Shown here: positions 7,359-17,265 of the stretch, in pieces
Layout: the number at the start of each line of letters is the position of its first letter
Position numbering within the stretch: position 1 is the stretch's first letter
Assembly: GCA_023473595.1 (NCBI GenBank)
Contig: JAMCYV010000010.1
Location: 1 to 41,640 of the forward strand
Source: Patescibacteria group bacterium
GTDB taxonomy: Bacteria; Patescibacteriota; CPR2; UBA1875; JAMCYV01
Reading direction: 5' to 3'
Length of the DNA stretch: 41,640 nucleotides
Translations under genes and position numbers: made by a program
The notes under the pieces: model-generated
Seen by the model: only the letters and a program-made list of their open reading frames with translations
Told to the model about the DNA's origin: nothing
Database searches by the model: none

Positions 7359-7655
7359 ATGCCAATTACCAAGTCAGCTATAAAACGGGCAAGACAGAAT
7401 AAGAAAAGAAGAGAACATAATAGGGAGCTTAAGGAAGCTTTCCGTATTAAAGTTAAAGATATTTTGAAAAAGGGGCGAGCGAATAATTTGAAGGAAGCCG
7501 AAAAGTTAATTCCGGAAGCTTATAAAGCTTTAGATAAAGCAGCTAAGAGAGGAACGATCCACAAAAATGCCGCAGCTAGGAGAAAATCAAGATTAGTAAA
7601 GAAACTGAATGCTCTTCAAGCGAAGAAAAAAGAAACACCTAAAAAAGAAAAATAA
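7359..7655 (+). CDS. rpsT: 30S ribosomal protein bS20
   Basis: Ribosomal protein S20, a small basic helical protein that binds 16S rRNA early in 30S assembly. 98 aa, against a usual ~87. It starts with the family signature MPITKSAIKRARQNKKRREH, and its middle carries AYKALDKAAKRGTIHKNAA and RRKSRLVKKLNAL. The Lys/Glu tail is a short extra. It has its own promoter and a terminator, and stands alone between two minus-strand genes. Confidence 0.95.
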   Translation: MPITKSAIKRARQNKKRREHNRELKEAFRIKVKDILKKGRANNLKEAEKLIPEAYKALDKAAKRGTIHKNAAARRKSRLVKKLNALQAKKKETPKKEK

Positions 7656-7682
7656 AAATTCCCCTTTTTAAGGGGATTTTTT
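7656..7682. terminator. bidirectional terminator between rpsT and holA
   Basis: TCCCC-TTTTTA-AGGGGA followed by TTTTTT on the plus strand; on the minus strand the same stem is followed by ATTTTTATTTTT. It serves both convergent genes and touches the holA stop. Confidence 0.85.
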
Positions 7683-8604
7683 AAACCTCTTGAATTAAAA
7701 GATCAAGGGCCAGGTCTGGTTCCAAAATACCGGATTTTATAGCGAAGTCCGTATCAACCAGTTTTTGATAAACTCTTTTTAAATCTTTAAATTCAAAATT
7801 GTGCGATTGCTCAAGGCACTTTTTAACGGCGAAAGGATGGAGGGGAATAATTCTCGCGATCTCGTCCTTTGACTTCCCTTGGGAAGAGAGATCCTTTACA
7901 AGGAGGATGTTTCTTATCTGGCGAATAATCATAGTTAAAATATAAAGTTCGTTTTCCCCCGCTTCCAAAAGATCTTCTATCTTCTTAAAAGCATTTCTTT
8001 TGTTTCTTAAACCCAAAGCGTCGACAAGGTCGAAGATGCTGGCATTAATTTTTGCTTCTACCAGGGTTTTTATGTCATTTGCAGTAATTTTCTTATTAAA
8101 ACTTAAAAGCTTTTCTATTTCTTGATTCATTTGCCAAAGATCGTTTCCGACAAAATCGGCTAGAAGATTTATCGATGCGCTATCAGCTTCTCCTTCTTTT
8201 CTAGCTATCTCTTTTTTAATCCAATTTTTAAGTTCAATCCCCAAAAGAAGCGAGAATTCTTGGACTAATTTCTCTTTTACTAATCTTTTAAAGAGGCTCT
8301 CTCTTTTGTCTGGAACCCCTTCTTCAAAAATTATTAAAATAGTCTCCTCAGGCACTTTTTCGATAAACTCTTGGAAGTTTTGGAGTACTTCTTTTTTTAA
8401 TTTAAAAACGTTTTTTACAACGACCATTCTTTTTTCAGCTAGAAACGGCGCTGCCAAGACTTCGCTTTTGATCTTTTCTACGTCTAGATCCTCGTCAAAA
8501 ATCGAAAGATTGACATCACTGTATTTCTGGCAGTAATTTTCTTTTAGGATATTCAACCTTTCTTTGGCTCTATAAGTATCTTCGCCGTAGATGAAAATAA
8601 TCAT
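7681..8604 (-). CDS. holA: DNA polymerase III subunit delta
   Basis: The clamp-loader delta subunit, which opens the beta sliding clamp. 307 aa, slightly short for the family (~330). It starts MIIFIYGEDTYRAKE, the degenerate P-loop region typical of HolA, followed by FLAEKRMVVVKNVFKL, a KEIARKEG segment of domain II and the C-terminal collar helices (AGENELYILTMIIRQIRNIL). The upstream sequence is a TAGC-rich repeat with no obvious ribosome site. It is last in the minus-strand run from mutM. Confidence 0.9.
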   Translation of the reverse strand: MIIFIYGEDTYRAKERLNILKENYCQKYSDVNLSIFDEDLDVEKIKSEVLAAPFLAEKRMVVVKNVFKLKKEVLQNFQEFIEKVPEETILIIFEEGVPDKRESLFKRLVKEKLVQEFSLLLGIELKNWIKKEIARKEGEADSASINLLADFVGNDLWQMNQEIEKLLSFNKKITANDIKTLVEAKINASIFDLVDALGLRNKRNAFKKIEDLLEAGENELYILTMIIRQIRNILLVKDLSSQGKSKDEIARIIPLHPFAVKKCLEQSHNFEFKDLKRVYQKLVDTDFAIKSGILEPDLALDLLIQEV

Positions 8605-8610
8605 TGTGTA

Positions 8611-8640
8611 TGTAGCCAGTAGCTTGTAGCAAGTAGCTAG
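8611..8640. repeat. short TAGC-type direct repeat
   Basis: Degenerate tandem units based on AGTAGCTTGTAGC fill the space between holA and the four-helix-bundle gene. Simple interspersed repeat; no function seen. Confidence 0.4.
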
Positions 8641-8646
8641 GGATAG

Positions 8647-9000
8647 TTATTTTAGTTTTCTAATTAAACCGAAAATCAAGCCTCCGACTTCCTTTCGTTT
8701 CTCTTCTAATTGATTGAAATTTGTTTTATTAATATAACCTAACTTTAAAGCTAAGAAAAGGTAAGTCTCCACTTCTCCTAGAGAGTCTTTAGTGATATAT
8801 AAGAACTGTAAATATTCTTTATTATGTTGTTTCTCATATCCTTCAGCTATATTAGCAGGTACAGAGATGGCGGACCTTCTTAACTGGCTGGTAAAACCAA
8901 ACAGTTCTTCCTTTGGAAAATCTTTTGTTGTTCGATATATCTCTTCACTAAATTCTAAAGCCTTTTGCCAGGCGATTAAACTTTTGAAGCCATCTTTCAT
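8647..9000 (-). CDS. four helix bundle protein (S23/IVP family)
   Basis: A 117-aa helical protein of the family first found as ORFs in 23S rRNA intervening sequences. The signature runs LIAWQKALEFSEEIY near the start, then TSQLRRSAISVPANIAEG (about 41-58), YLQFLYITKDSLGEVETYL and a Lys-rich end. Members form pentameric bundles; the role is unknown. ATG 9000 is chosen because AAGGAGG lies just upstream and the alignment starts there; a longer frame would run into mutM. It follows mutM by 14 nt, and is not in an rRNA gene here. Confidence 0.9.
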   Translation of the reverse strand: MKDGFKSLIAWQKALEFSEEIYRTTKDFPKEELFGFTSQLRRSAISVPANIAEGYEKQHNKEYLQFLYITKDSLGEVETYLFLALKLGYINKTNFNQLEEKRKEVGGLIFGLIRKLK

Positions 9001-9014
9001 AAACCTCCTTGCTA

Positions 9015-9902
9015 CTATTGCCTTTGGCAAGCTGGGCAGAAGTGGGTGCCCCGGCCGCCAACTGAAATTCTCTCGACCTTTCCGCCACAATCATAACATG
9101 GAAGACCGGTTCGACGATAAACATTGCGGATAAGATCATAACTTCCTCTTTGCCCAGAAGCATCCCTGTAGTCGCTTATCGAAGTTCCTCTTTTTTCAAG
9201 AGCAAGCGCCAAAATCTTTTTTATGGCATCAAAAATTTTCTTTAACTCCCCTTCCCTTAAATCTTCTACTTTTTTCAAAGGATGGATTTTTGCTTCGAAT
9301 AGGATCTCATCGGCATAAATGTTCCCGATGCCGGCGATAGTTGCCTGATCCATAAGAACTTTTTTAATCGGCCCCTTCTTTCTTCCAAGCCTTTCTTTAA
9401 AAACCTCAAAAGTAAAATCTTTTTCCAAGGGTTCGGGGCCATATTCAGCCAAAAATTTTTCTAAAGTTTCATCGTCCACTAATTTTATGTAGCCAAATTT
9501 TCGGAGGTCCGAGAATGCCATTATTTTTCCTTCGCTTAAATAAAAAATGAAACGGACAAATCGGTTTTGGACATCCTTTAGAAGCTCTTCTGGGCCACTT
9601 TTCCAGTTTCCTAAGCTATCGATTTCATTTTTTTCATCAGTAATAATTAAGTGCCCTGTCATTTTCATGTGCAAAAGCAAATGTTTTGGGAGATTACCTC
9701 TTGGTTCTAGCTCAATGATCAGATTTTTGGCTCTTCTTCTTATGTCTACAATTTCTCGGTTTTTTACTTTTTCTTCGAGCTCTTCAGTCGTCATTCCCTG
9801 GATCATTTTTGGCCATAGAGATTTGACCCTTATTATTTTTTTCCCAATAATAAGGTTTCTCAAATCATTTTTGATTGTTTCGACTTCTGGTAATTCAGGC
9901 AT
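9015..9902 (-). CDS. mutM: formamidopyrimidine-DNA glycosylase
   Basis: Base-excision repair glycosylase/AP lyase for oxidised purines. 295 aa. It begins PELPEVETI, where the N-terminal Pro is the catalytic nucleophile and Glu the partner. Central motifs include LLHMKMTGHLI, FSDLRKFGYI and a helix-two-turn-helix (DQATIAGIGNIYADEILF). It ends with an intact zinc finger, CYDCGGK...CPACQRQ. Ending exactly at CPACQ-R shows TAG is a genuine stop here. Ribosome site GAGG precedes ATG. It starts 2 nt after the DJ-1-like gene ends. Confidence 0.95.
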   Translation of the reverse strand: MPELPEVETIKNDLRNLIIGKKIIRVKSLWPKMIQGMTTEELEEKVKNREIVDIRRRAKNLIIELEPRGNLPKHLLLHMKMTGHLIITDEKNEIDSLGNWKSGPEELLKDVQNRFVRFIFYLSEGKIMAFSDLRKFGYIKLVDDETLEKFLAEYGPEPLEKDFTFEVFKERLGRKKGPIKKVLMDQATIAGIGNIYADEILFEAKIHPLKKVEDLREGELKKIFDAIKKILALALEKRGTSISDYRDASGQRGSYDLIRNVYRRTGLPCYDCGGKVERISVGGRGTHFCPACQRQ

Positions 9903-9904
9903 CT

Positions 9905-10453
9905 TTACCTCAAATAACTATGTTTTTGAGACCGCCAGCTTAAAGCCTTGACCACTGCAGCTGCAAATTCTGGGCTTGAATCCGGGCCATTTCCGGTAAT
10001 AAGTTCGCCGTCTTGTTCTACTAAACGCCCGGTGTAATAGCCGCCGCATGTCTCTATAATATTTTGTTCGTGAGGATAGCCGGTGATCTTCTTCCCGGCG
10101 ATAATACCGGCGTAAGCGAGAATAGAAGGTGTTCTTCCAATAGCAGCCAGAAGAATTCGTTCGAAAAAAGCGTCGCGAACGATCTGCATAACCGTGCCGT
10201 TCTCATAATATTCTTTAGCTCCCGGACCCCCAACCAAGATGACGGCATCATAATCTCTCGCATTGACTTGGTTTAAGAGGACATCCGGATTTACTAGCGA
10301 ATTATGGGTGCCCTTAGCTTCAGTTAGCGAAGAAGAAGCGACAATGACTTTGATTTTTGCTTCATCTAGGGATTTTCTTACAACCTCATACTCTTCATCT
10401 CTAAATTCGAAATGTGGCAGGATCATTAAAGCTTTGATTTCATTCGTTTCCAT
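9905..10453 (-). CDS. DJ-1/PfpI-like protein lacking the nucleophilic Cys
   Basis: A 182-aa protein of the class I glutamine amidotransferase-like (DJ-1/PfpI) fold. Seen: FEFRDEEYEVV, LTEAKGTHNSLVNP, then DYDAVILVGGPGAKEY at the nucleophile-elbow approach. The elbow reads AAIGRTPSILA where active members have AxCHGP, so the Cys is Gly and the His is Arg. The later GNGPDSSPEFA block is conserved. A non-catalytic, perhaps binding or regulatory, role is likely. Start set by AGGAG 5 nt upstream. It sits between mutM and the rpiB-like gene on one probable transcript. Confidence 0.85.
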   Translation of the reverse strand: METNEIKALMILPHFEFRDEEYEVVRKSLDEAKIKVIVASSSLTEAKGTHNSLVNPDVLLNQVNARDYDAVILVGGPGAKEYYENGTVMQIVRDAFFERILLAAIGRTPSILAYAGIIAGKKITGYPHEQNIIETCGGYYTGRLVEQDGELITGNGPDSSPEFAAAVVKALSWRSQKHSYLR

Positions 10454-10478
10454 TTGCTCCTATTTTAACATAGTCTAT

Positions 10479-10928
10479 TTAAAGTTTCTTAATTCTTTCA
10501 ATGTCTTGTTTTTCTTCAACAATTTTTGATGGCTTTGTTAAAAACCAGGCATCAAGTATACTCTTCAGTTTTTTCTTTTCTGTATAACCATTGCTTATAG
10601 CTAAGATGTTAGCATCATTCCATTTTCTAGCACCTTCGGCAACGCCTTTGTCAAAACAAAGGGCTGCTCTTATTCCCTTTGTTTTATTAGCAACGATTGA
10701 AATTCCGGTACCTGTCCAACATAAAAGAATACCCTGATCAAATTCTTTTGCGGCTACTTTTGCGGCAACTTTGTGTCCAATCTTGACCCAATTTGAATCA
10801 TCTCCTTTTTTTAAGGCTCCAAATTTTTGGTAGGAGTAATGATTTTCATCTAAGTATTTAAGCACTAAATTGCAAATTTCAGAGGATTCATCACTCCCTA
10901 TAGCAATGTTTAGTTTTTCTTTTTGCAT
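10479..10928 (-). CDS. RpiB/LacA/LacB-family sugar-phosphate isomerase
   Basis: A 149-aa protein of the RpiB family, which interconverts ribose 5-phosphate and ribulose 5-phosphate or related sugars. It begins LNIAIGSDE, the phosphate-binding start, and has ILLCWTGTGISIVANK (about 67-82) with the catalytic Cys position and the anion hole, then GIRAALC and WNDANILAIS. The last ~20 residues are a charged helix. It begins 3 nt after the polA stop with no clear ribosome site, so translation may be coupled. Exact sugar substrate unknown. Confidence 0.88.
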   Translation of the reverse strand: MQKEKLNIAIGSDESSEICNLVLKYLDENHYSYQKFGALKKGDDSNWVKIGHKVAAKVAAKEFDQGILLCWTGTGISIVANKTKGIRAALCFDKGVAEGARKWNDANILAISNGYTEKKKLKSILDAWFLTKPSKIVEEKQDIERIKKL

Positions 10929-10930
10929 TT

Positions 10931-13678
10931 TTATTTAATCTTTTTCAGTTCGCCCCAATTTTCACCAACCCTTATCTCGGCCTTTATAGGCGACTTAAGG
11001 CTGACAACATTTTCCATCCGATCCTTAACAAATTCAGCGACTTTATTCACATCCTCTTTCGGAACCTCGAAAACTAATTCATCATGAACTTGTAAAAGCA
11101 TTTTTGTTTTCTTGCTTATAGATTTTAGGTTTTTATCGATGTCAATCATGGCGAGCTTCATAAGGTCGGCGGCACTTCCCTGAACCGGCATATTGATAGC
11201 CATTCTTTCAGCAGCAGCTTTTATGATATGATTAGGGGAATTAATTTCTGGCAAAAAGCGCTTTCGGCCAAAAATAGACTCGACATATCCGCTTTCTTTG
11301 GCGATTTCCAAAGTTTCTTTGGTATAGTTGGCGATCCCTTTGTAATGCTCAAAGTACCTATCAATATATTCTTTGGCTTCCTCCCTACTCATTCCTGTCG
11401 CTTCCGAAAGCCCATGCGGACTCATGCCATAAAGAACGCCGAAATTTATCACCTTGGCAGCTCTTCTCATACTGTGGTCGACTTTCGTCTCCGGGACATT
11501 GAAAATGAAAGAAGCAGTTCTAGTATGGATATCAGCGTCTTCGTTTAAGGCTTTAAGCATTTCTTTATCCTCTGCGATATGGGCGACAATCCTTAGCTCG
11601 ATTTGAGAATAATCAGCTGAAAGAAGCTTTTGTCCTCTACCGGCGATAAAAGCTTTCCTAATTTCGTTGCCAATGTCAGTTCTTATCGGAATATTTTGCA
11701 GATTCGGATTGGACGAGGAAAGCCGACCGGTAGTGGTAATTGTTTGATTGAAACTAGTGTGAACTCGGCCAGTTTTTTTATTGATAAGAAGCGGCAAAGC
11801 ATCGATATAGGTAGATTTTAACTTTGTTAACTCTCTATATTCCTGAATCTGGTTAATAATCGGGTGAAGATTTCTTAATTTTTCCAGTTCCCCGGCTGCT
11901 GTCGAGAAACCGCCTGTCTTTACTTTCTTTAGATTTTTTCTAATTTCCGGGTTTTCAGCTAATTTCAATTTATCAAAGAGAATTTCTTTTAATTGGATGG
12001 GAGACGCGATATTAAATTCGCTGCCTGCTTCTTTCCAAATCATTTGTTTTAGGGCTTTAACTTTTTTTTCAAACTCGACCGACATTTTCTTAAGGAAGCT
12101 CTCGTTAACTCGGACTCCTTCAAACTCCATTTCGGCCAGAACCGGAATAAGAGGCATTTCGATGTCCTGCATTAGTTCCCAGAGACCTTCTTCATTTATC
12201 TTCGGTGAAAGATGGTTGTAAAGCCTTAAGGCGATATCAGCATCTTCGGCGGCATATTGAGTGGCATCTTCGATAGCAACTTCGCTAAAGCAGATTTGAT
12301 CCTTGCCCTTACCAATAAGATCAGTAATGGGGACCATTTCGATTCCTAATTCGGAAAAAGAAAGCTCACTTAAGCTTTGGGCCCTAAGATTTGGATTCAA
12401 AATATAGGCGGCCACCATAGAATCGAATAAGAGCGGTGCAAGGTTTACCCCGTATTTCTTCAGTATCTTGTAGTCATATTTGAGGTTATGGCCGACTTTT
12501 TGAATCGAGTTATCCTCAAGTGTTGGCTTTAGCTCGGAAATTGCCTCCTTTAAATCTATCTGGCAGCTTTTATCTTCCTTATGGTCAATCGGAATATAAT
12601 AGCCTTCTTTCTCTTTAATGGAAAAGCATAAGCCAACCAACTCGGCTTCCATTTCATCAAGAGATGTTGTTTCAGTATCTACTGAAAGAATCTTTACTTT
12701 TCTTATCTCTTCTTTAAGTTTTTTTAATTTATTTAAATCATCAACTATATAATAATTTCCGTTGACCGCTTTATTTTTAGATACTTTTTCTTCAGATATT
12801 CTCTCGCCTTTTGCTTGCGGTACTTTGTTGAGTAAGGATTTGAATTCGAACTTCCTGAAGGTTTCAAATATCTTTTGCCGATCAAAGCCTTTCAGTTTTA
12901 CTTTTTCTAGGTCAAAATCAAACTTCATATCAGTAACAATCGTGCTTAATCTCTTGCTTAAGAATGCTTGCTCTTTTTTTTCTGTCAAAACTTTTCTAGT
13001 TTTTTCCGGCAACTTATTAAGATTCTTGTAGATTCCTTCAAGGTCTTTATTATCCTGAATTAGGGCGACCGCCGTTTTTTCGCCTATTCCTGGGACTCCT
13101 GGTATATTATCTGAAGGGTCGCCTTTCAGAGCTTTAAAGTCAATGAACTCTTTTGGAGTCAAGCCGTAGCGCTCTTTTACCATCTTCTCATCGTAGATAA
13201 CAGTATCGGTGAAGCCTCTCCTCATGGTATATACTTTGGTATTTTCATCGACAAGCTGAAGCTCATCCAAATCCCCGGTTACAATAATTGTCTCCAAACC
13301 CTTGCCTTCGACTTTTCTCGAAAGAGTACCAATGATATCATCCGCTTCATAGCCTTTCTGGGTATAATAAGGGATATCAAAAGCATCTAAGACCTCATAT
13401 ACATGTCTAAACTGGGAGCTTAGGTCTTCGGCTGTCTTCTCTCTAGTTGCTTTGTACTCTTTATATTCCTTATGGCGGAAAGTCGGTTCGGCAAGATCGA
13501 AAGCCATCGCTAAATAATCAGGCTTAAGTTCGTCAATGACTTTGAGGAGTATCATCGTAAAGCCGTAAACCGCGTTCACCACTTCACCATCTTTAGTCGT
13601 TAAGGGTGGGAGAGCGTGATAAGCCCTATGAACGACGGCATTGCCGTCAAAAATAACAAAACGCGGTTTCTTAGCCAT
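10931..13678 (-). CDS. polA: DNA polymerase I
   Basis: Gap filling and Okazaki fragment maturation. 915 aa, full length. Residues ~1-290 are the 5' nuclease (VIFDGNAVVHRAYHALPPL, GYEADDIIGTL, GDPSDNIPGVPGIGEKTA). About 320-500 is a 3'-5' exonuclease with all metal ligands (SVDTETTSLD, HNLKYDYKIL, YAAEDADIALRLY), so proofreading should work. The polymerase has motif A (LLSADYSQIELRIVAHIAED), the O-helix (RRAAKVINFGVLYG) and motif C (LLQVHDELVFEV). An extended -10 lies 6 nt before ATG, suggesting a leaderless mRNA. The rpiB-like gene follows after 3 nt. Confidence 0.97.
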   Translation of the reverse strand: MAKKPRFVIFDGNAVVHRAYHALPPLTTKDGEVVNAVYGFTMILLKVIDELKPDYLAMAFDLAEPTFRHKEYKEYKATREKTAEDLSSQFRHVYEVLDAFDIPYYTQKGYEADDIIGTLSRKVEGKGLETIIVTGDLDELQLVDENTKVYTMRRGFTDTVIYDEKMVKERYGLTPKEFIDFKALKGDPSDNIPGVPGIGEKTAVALIQDNKDLEGIYKNLNKLPEKTRKVLTEKKEQAFLSKRLSTIVTDMKFDFDLEKVKLKGFDRQKIFETFRKFEFKSLLNKVPQAKGERISEEKVSKNKAVNGNYYIVDDLNKLKKLKEEIRKVKILSVDTETTSLDEMEAELVGLCFSIKEKEGYYIPIDHKEDKSCQIDLKEAISELKPTLEDNSIQKVGHNLKYDYKILKKYGVNLAPLLFDSMVAAYILNPNLRAQSLSELSFSELGIEMVPITDLIGKGKDQICFSEVAIEDATQYAAEDADIALRLYNHLSPKINEEGLWELMQDIEMPLIPVLAEMEFEGVRVNESFLKKMSVEFEKKVKALKQMIWKEAGSEFNIASPIQLKEILFDKLKLAENPEIRKNLKKVKTGGFSTAAGELEKLRNLHPIINQIQEYRELTKLKSTYIDALPLLINKKTGRVHTSFNQTITTTGRLSSSNPNLQNIPIRTDIGNEIRKAFIAGRGQKLLSADYSQIELRIVAHIAEDKEMLKALNEDADIHTRTASFIFNVPETKVDHSMRRAAKVINFGVLYGMSPHGLSEATGMSREEAKEYIDRYFEHYKGIANYTKETLEIAKESGYVESIFGRKRFLPEINSPNHIIKAAAERMAINMPVQGSAADLMKLAMIDIDKNLKSISKKTKMLLQVHDELVFEVPKEDVNKVAEFVKDRMENVVSLKSPIKAEIRVGENWGELKKIK

Positions 13679-13684
13679 ACCTAA

Positions 13685-13690
13685 ATTTTA
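13685..13690 (-). promoter_or_regulatory. extended -10 box of polA (leaderless)
   Basis: TGG-TAAAAT on the minus strand, 6 nt before the polA ATG. The resulting mRNA would begin at the start codon. It separates polA from rpoD transcriptionally. Confidence 0.55.
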
Positions 13691-13728
13691 CCACCGCAAA
13701 GGGCTATTTACAGCAAAGGATTTAACAA

Positions 13729-15045
13729 TTATTTCAAGTATCCTTTTAACTTTTTCCCTTCACGGTGCTTTTTGATCTTTTGAAGAGCCTTGGCTTCAAT
13801 CTGCCTGATTCTTTCCCTGGTAACCCCGAACTCATTGCCGGTCTCCTCTAGGGTGTGGGCGCGGCCGTCATCAAGTCCGAATCTCATTCTGATAATCTTT
13901 TGCTCTCTGGGAGAAAGAAAGCCTAAGACTTCAACGATGTGTTCTTTCAAGAGCTCGGCTGTCGCTTCCTCTTCCGGAGTTTTGGATTCGGTATCGGCCA
14001 CAAAATCAGCAAGAACCGAATCCTCTTCTTCGCCGATAGGCGCTTCCAAAGGAACAGTATCCTGATTGATCTTTAAAATATAATTAACTTTCGAGACATC
14101 CATTTTCATTTCAGCCGCCAGTTCTTCCGGCAAAGGTTCTCTCCCAAGTTCCTGCACCAGATTTCTCTGAGTTCTTATTAGCTTATTGATAGTCTCAACC
14201 ATATGGACCGGGATTCGAATGGTCCTTGCCTGGTCGGCAATGGCTCTTGTTACCGCCTGCCTAATCCACCAAGTAGCATAAGTCGAAAACTTATAACCCT
14301 TTTTGTAGTCGAATTTCTCAACCGCTCTTAGAAGCCCGATATTTCCCTCTTCAATCAAGTCCAGGAGATCAAGATTGCGGCCGACATATTTTTTGGCGAT
14401 AGAAACGACAAGTCGGAGATTGGCTTCTGCCAGTTGTTTTTTGGCTTGCTTATCCCCTTTTTCGATTCTTTTGGCATAAGCGACTTCTTCTTCTTGAGTA
14501 AGCAGCTGGATTTTTCCGATTTCTTTAAGATAAGTCCTAATTGAATCATCCATCTCGCTTCCGGTCTCAACCACTTTTTCTACATCGTCATCATCTTCCC
14601 CCCAAATCATATCTTCTTTTTTGTCGATTACTTCAATGCCCTCATCAAGGAAGGAAGCATAAAGTTCGTCTAGCTTATCGATGTCATTTTCCATTTCGGG
14701 GAAGGTTGTCAAAATCTCTTCTTGAGTAACAAAACCCCGATCCTTCCCCTTTTTTATAAGAGTTGAAGCTTCCACTTCGACGTCACCGTCTCCTCCGTCG
14801 ACTATGACCGGTCTTTCTTTCTTAACTTTCGGTTTTTTCACCTCTTTTACTTGGGCTTTTTCTTTCTTTATTAGCTTTGCTTTTGACGCAGTTTCAGTTT
14901 TTTTAATAGTTTTAACTTTTGGACTAGTTTTGGTTTTTAGGTCTACTTTTGTTTTTGAAACATTCTTAGCTTTAGGGATAGCTTTGGCTTTTGTGACAAC
15001 CTTAACCTTCTTTATGATTTTCTTTTTTTCCTCTTTTTTAGCCAT
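13729..15045 (-). CDS. rpoD: primary sigma factor (sigma-70)
   Basis: Housekeeping sigma factor, 438 aa. The first ~70 residues are a Lys-rich low-complexity leader ([13 protein letters not shown]) in front of a short region 1.1. Region 1.2/2 follows ([56 protein letters not shown]), then region 3, and region 4 with the helix-turn-helix [20 protein letters not shown]. The -10 reading residues in 2.4 look standard, in line with the TATAAT-like boxes in this window. AGGAG precedes ATG. It sits 4 nt downstream of dnaG, as in the classic dnaG-rpoD pair. Confidence 0.96.
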   Translation of the reverse strand: MAKKEEKKKIIKKVKVVTKAKAIPKAKNVSKTKVDLKTKTSPKVKTIKKTETASKAKLIKKEKAQVKEVKKPKVKKERPVIVDGGDGDVEVEASTLIKKGKDRGFVTQEEILTTFPEMENDIDKLDELYASFLDEGIEVIDKKEDMIWGEDDDDVEKVVETGSEMDDSIRTYLKEIGKIQLLTQEEEVAYAKRIEKGDKQAKKQLAEANLRLVVSIAKKYVGRNLDLLDLIEEGNIGLLRAVEKFDYKKGYKFSTYATWWIRQAVTRAIADQARTIRIPVHMVETINKLIRTQRNLVQELGREPLPEELAAEMKMDVSKVNYILKINQDTVPLEAPIGEEEDSVLADFVADTESKTPEEEATAELLKEHIVEVLGFLSPREQKIIRMRFGLDDGRAHTLEETGNEFGVTRERIRQIEAKALQKIKKHREGKKLKGYLK

Positions 15046-15049
15046 AATT

Positions 15050-16780
15050 TTAGTTAATCTCCTGTTCTTTAATAATTGTATTTAATTTCGTCAGAAGTTC
15101 TTTGTGAATTTTAATGTCTTTTTTCTCCGTTTCTACCATTTTCTTCTCAATTTCCTTCTTCTCCTCGCCTAGTCTGATGCTTTTTAATCTCTTAAGACAG
15201 AAAATAATTTCTTCTTCCAAATCTTCATTTGTGAAGTCGGCAAATTCTTCCTCAATTTTAAGCTCGATAATATTCAAAATATTCTTGGCTTCCTTAGTCA
15301 GCTCTTTTTTGAAGCCTTTTTTATACTCTTTTATCTTGCCTACAATTTCTTTTACCAGATCGTTCTTGAGGTATCGGGACTTTAAATTTCTAAGAATATA
15401 ATTTCTAAAATCAGGAAAGACAGCGGCAAATCCCGCAATTCTTTCTTCCAAAAGGAGACCGATATCAGCTTTTTCTTTTGGTGTTGGCTTTTCTCTATCG
15501 GGCAAATTAGCGGCGTTCTTACTTCTATCTAGGGCCTCTTTTAAAATTTGTTCGCTTGTGCCAAGATCGAGGGAAAGTTTTTTTAAATAATGTTCCTGTT
15601 CAATTTCTTCAGGAATCCTTTTTATAACCCCCAGTAGCTCTTTGGCAATCTCTTTTTTCCCTAGCGCCGTTTCCCGATTATGTTTAGAAAAGCTCTTGTC
15701 AAAAAGATAATCTATCACATACTTTGCCCTTTTGCAAGCATAAGCCCAGATTTTTTTATCCTTTAGGGCGGCATCAGCCGGATCTTTTCCTTCCGGGATC
15801 TCAATAACCTTCAGATTAAATCCCATTTTCATGGCTTCATCGATTGCTCTTTTAGTGGCTTCACTTCCGGCCGAATCGATATCGAATGCCAACTTTAAAT
15901 TGCTGGTGAATCTTTTTAAAAGATTTAGTTGATGTTCAGTAAGAGCGGTTCCTGAAGTGGCAATGGCGTTTTTAACTCCGACCTGGTGAGAAGCGACTAC
16001 GTCCATGTTGCCCTCGACAATGATAGCGTGGTCGAGCTTCCTTATGGCGCTTTTGGCCTTATCCATCCCAAAAAGGATGTTTGATTTGTGATAAATCTCT
16101 GTTTCAGGGGTATTCAAATACTTCGGCAAGGAATCGTCTAAGACTCTGGCCGAGAAGCCGACGATGCTTCCGGAATGATCGGAGATCGGAAAAGTAATCC
16201 TCTCTATAAACTGGTTTACAACTTTGCTGTCTTTTACTTTGCCGACACCGGCGGCCGCGATCTCCTGGTCTGAAAAACCGATCTTTCTTAGGTCATCCAA
16301 AAGAGTGTTATTTCTGTAAGGAGCAAAACCGATTCGAAAATCCTTAATTATTTCAGTAGTTAATTTACGTTTTTTAAGGTAATCCAAAGCTGCCTCTCCT
16401 TCTTTGGAAAAGAGCATTTTCTCAAAATACTCGCTGGCCATTTCATTAATCTCAAAAAGCTTTGCTTTTCTTTCTTTGTCTTTTCCATAGTTTTCACTTT
16501 GTTTTTGAAGAGTAACGCCGGCTTTCTCGGCTAAGATTTTAAGGACGCTTGGGAAATCTAGACCTTCCATTTTCATTACAAAAGAAAAGACATCGCCGCC
16601 TTCATTGCAGCCGAAGCAATGCCAAATCTGCTTTTCAGCTGAAACCATGAAAGAGGGGGTTTTTTCAGTATGGAAAGGGCAGCAGGCCTTAAAATTTCTG
16701 CCCGACTGCTTCAAAGGCAGGTAGCCGTTTACGACTTCCACAATATCCAATTTTTCTTTAATTTGCTCCAGCTCGTTCAT
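15050..16780 (-). CDS. dnaG: DNA primase
   Basis: Synthesises RNA primers at the replication fork. 576 aa. The N-terminal zinc finger has [12 protein letters not shown]...[11 protein letters not shown] (about 35-65). The RNA polymerase core runs through FRIGFAP and [12 protein letters not shown], and the Toprim domain has [15 protein letters not shown] and LAFDIDSAG. The C-terminal helicase-binding part is long and Lys/Glu-rich. Its ATG overlaps the stop of the acetyltransferase gene by 4 nt (ATGA), so translation is coupled. No ribosome site is seen. Confidence 0.96.
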   Translation of the reverse strand: MNELEQIKEKLDIVEVVNGYLPLKQSGRNFKACCPFHTEKTPSFMVSAEKQIWHCFGCNEGGDVFSFVMKMEGLDFPSVLKILAEKAGVTLQKQSENYGKDKERKAKLFEINEMASEYFEKMLFSKEGEAALDYLKKRKLTTEIIKDFRIGFAPYRNNTLLDDLRKIGFSDQEIAAAGVGKVKDSKVVNQFIERITFPISDHSGSIVGFSARVLDDSLPKYLNTPETEIYHKSNILFGMDKAKSAIRKLDHAIIVEGNMDVVASHQVGVKNAIATSGTALTEHQLNLLKRFTSNLKLAFDIDSAGSEATKRAIDEAMKMGFNLKVIEIPEGKDPADAALKDKKIWAYACKRAKYVIDYLFDKSFSKHNRETALGKKEIAKELLGVIKRIPEEIEQEHYLKKLSLDLGTSEQILKEALDRSKNAANLPDREKPTPKEKADIGLLLEERIAGFAAVFPDFRNYILRNLKSRYLKNDLVKEIVGKIKEYKKGFKKELTKEAKNILNIIELKIEEEFADFTNEDLEEEIIFCLKRLKSIRLGEEKKEIEKKMVETEKKDIKIHKELLTKLNTIIKEQEIN

Positions 16781-17256
16781 GTTTTAAGATAGTAATAGGT
16801 AAACTTTGGTTCAAATTTATTTTTTATGAAGAGATTTCTTGATCCCAAGTTAAATTCATAAATCCTAGCATTTATAAGATTTATTTTATTTTTTTTAGCG
16901 AAACCAATACATTCATTAATTAATTTAGTGGCGATTCCATTATTTCTGAACCCCTCTTTTACTACTAGGTCAGTAATATAGATTTCCTTTTTTTCATTAT
17001 AAAAACGAGGAGTTTTTTGAATACCTGCACTTATTGTACCAACTATTTCATTGCTAATTTCTGCAACAAAGAATCTTTTATTATCCTTATTTATAAATTT
17101 TGAAAAAACCCTTTTAAAATTTGTTTTCTGTAAATTTTCCCAGTTTAATAAACTAGGTTCTTTTTGAACATGGTTCATAAACATTGAAAGAAGTAATTCT
17201 TTGACTTGACAGAAATCTTTCTCCTCAATTTGACGTATAGTAATCTTAGAATTCAT
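16777..17256 (-). CDS. GNAT-family N-acetyltransferase
   Basis: A 159-aa GNAT acetyltransferase. The acetyl-CoA-binding segment reads ITDLVVKEGFRNNGIATKLI (motif A, with the R/QxxGxG/A pattern as RNNGIA), preceded by FFVAEISNEIVGTISAG and followed by INARIYEFNLGSRNLFIKN. Substrate cannot be told; RimI-type protein targets and small molecules are both possible. It overlaps the dnaG start by 4 nt, so it is translated with dnaG. Confidence 0.85.
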   Translation of the reverse strand: MNSKITIRQIEEKDFCQVKELLLSMFMNHVQKEPSLLNWENLQKTNFKRVFSKFINKDNKRFFVAEISNEIVGTISAGIQKTPRFYNEKKEIYITDLVVKEGFRNNGIATKLINECIGFAKKNKINLINARIYEFNLGSRNLFIKNKFEPKFTYYYLKT

Positions 17257-17265
17257 AATTTTTCT

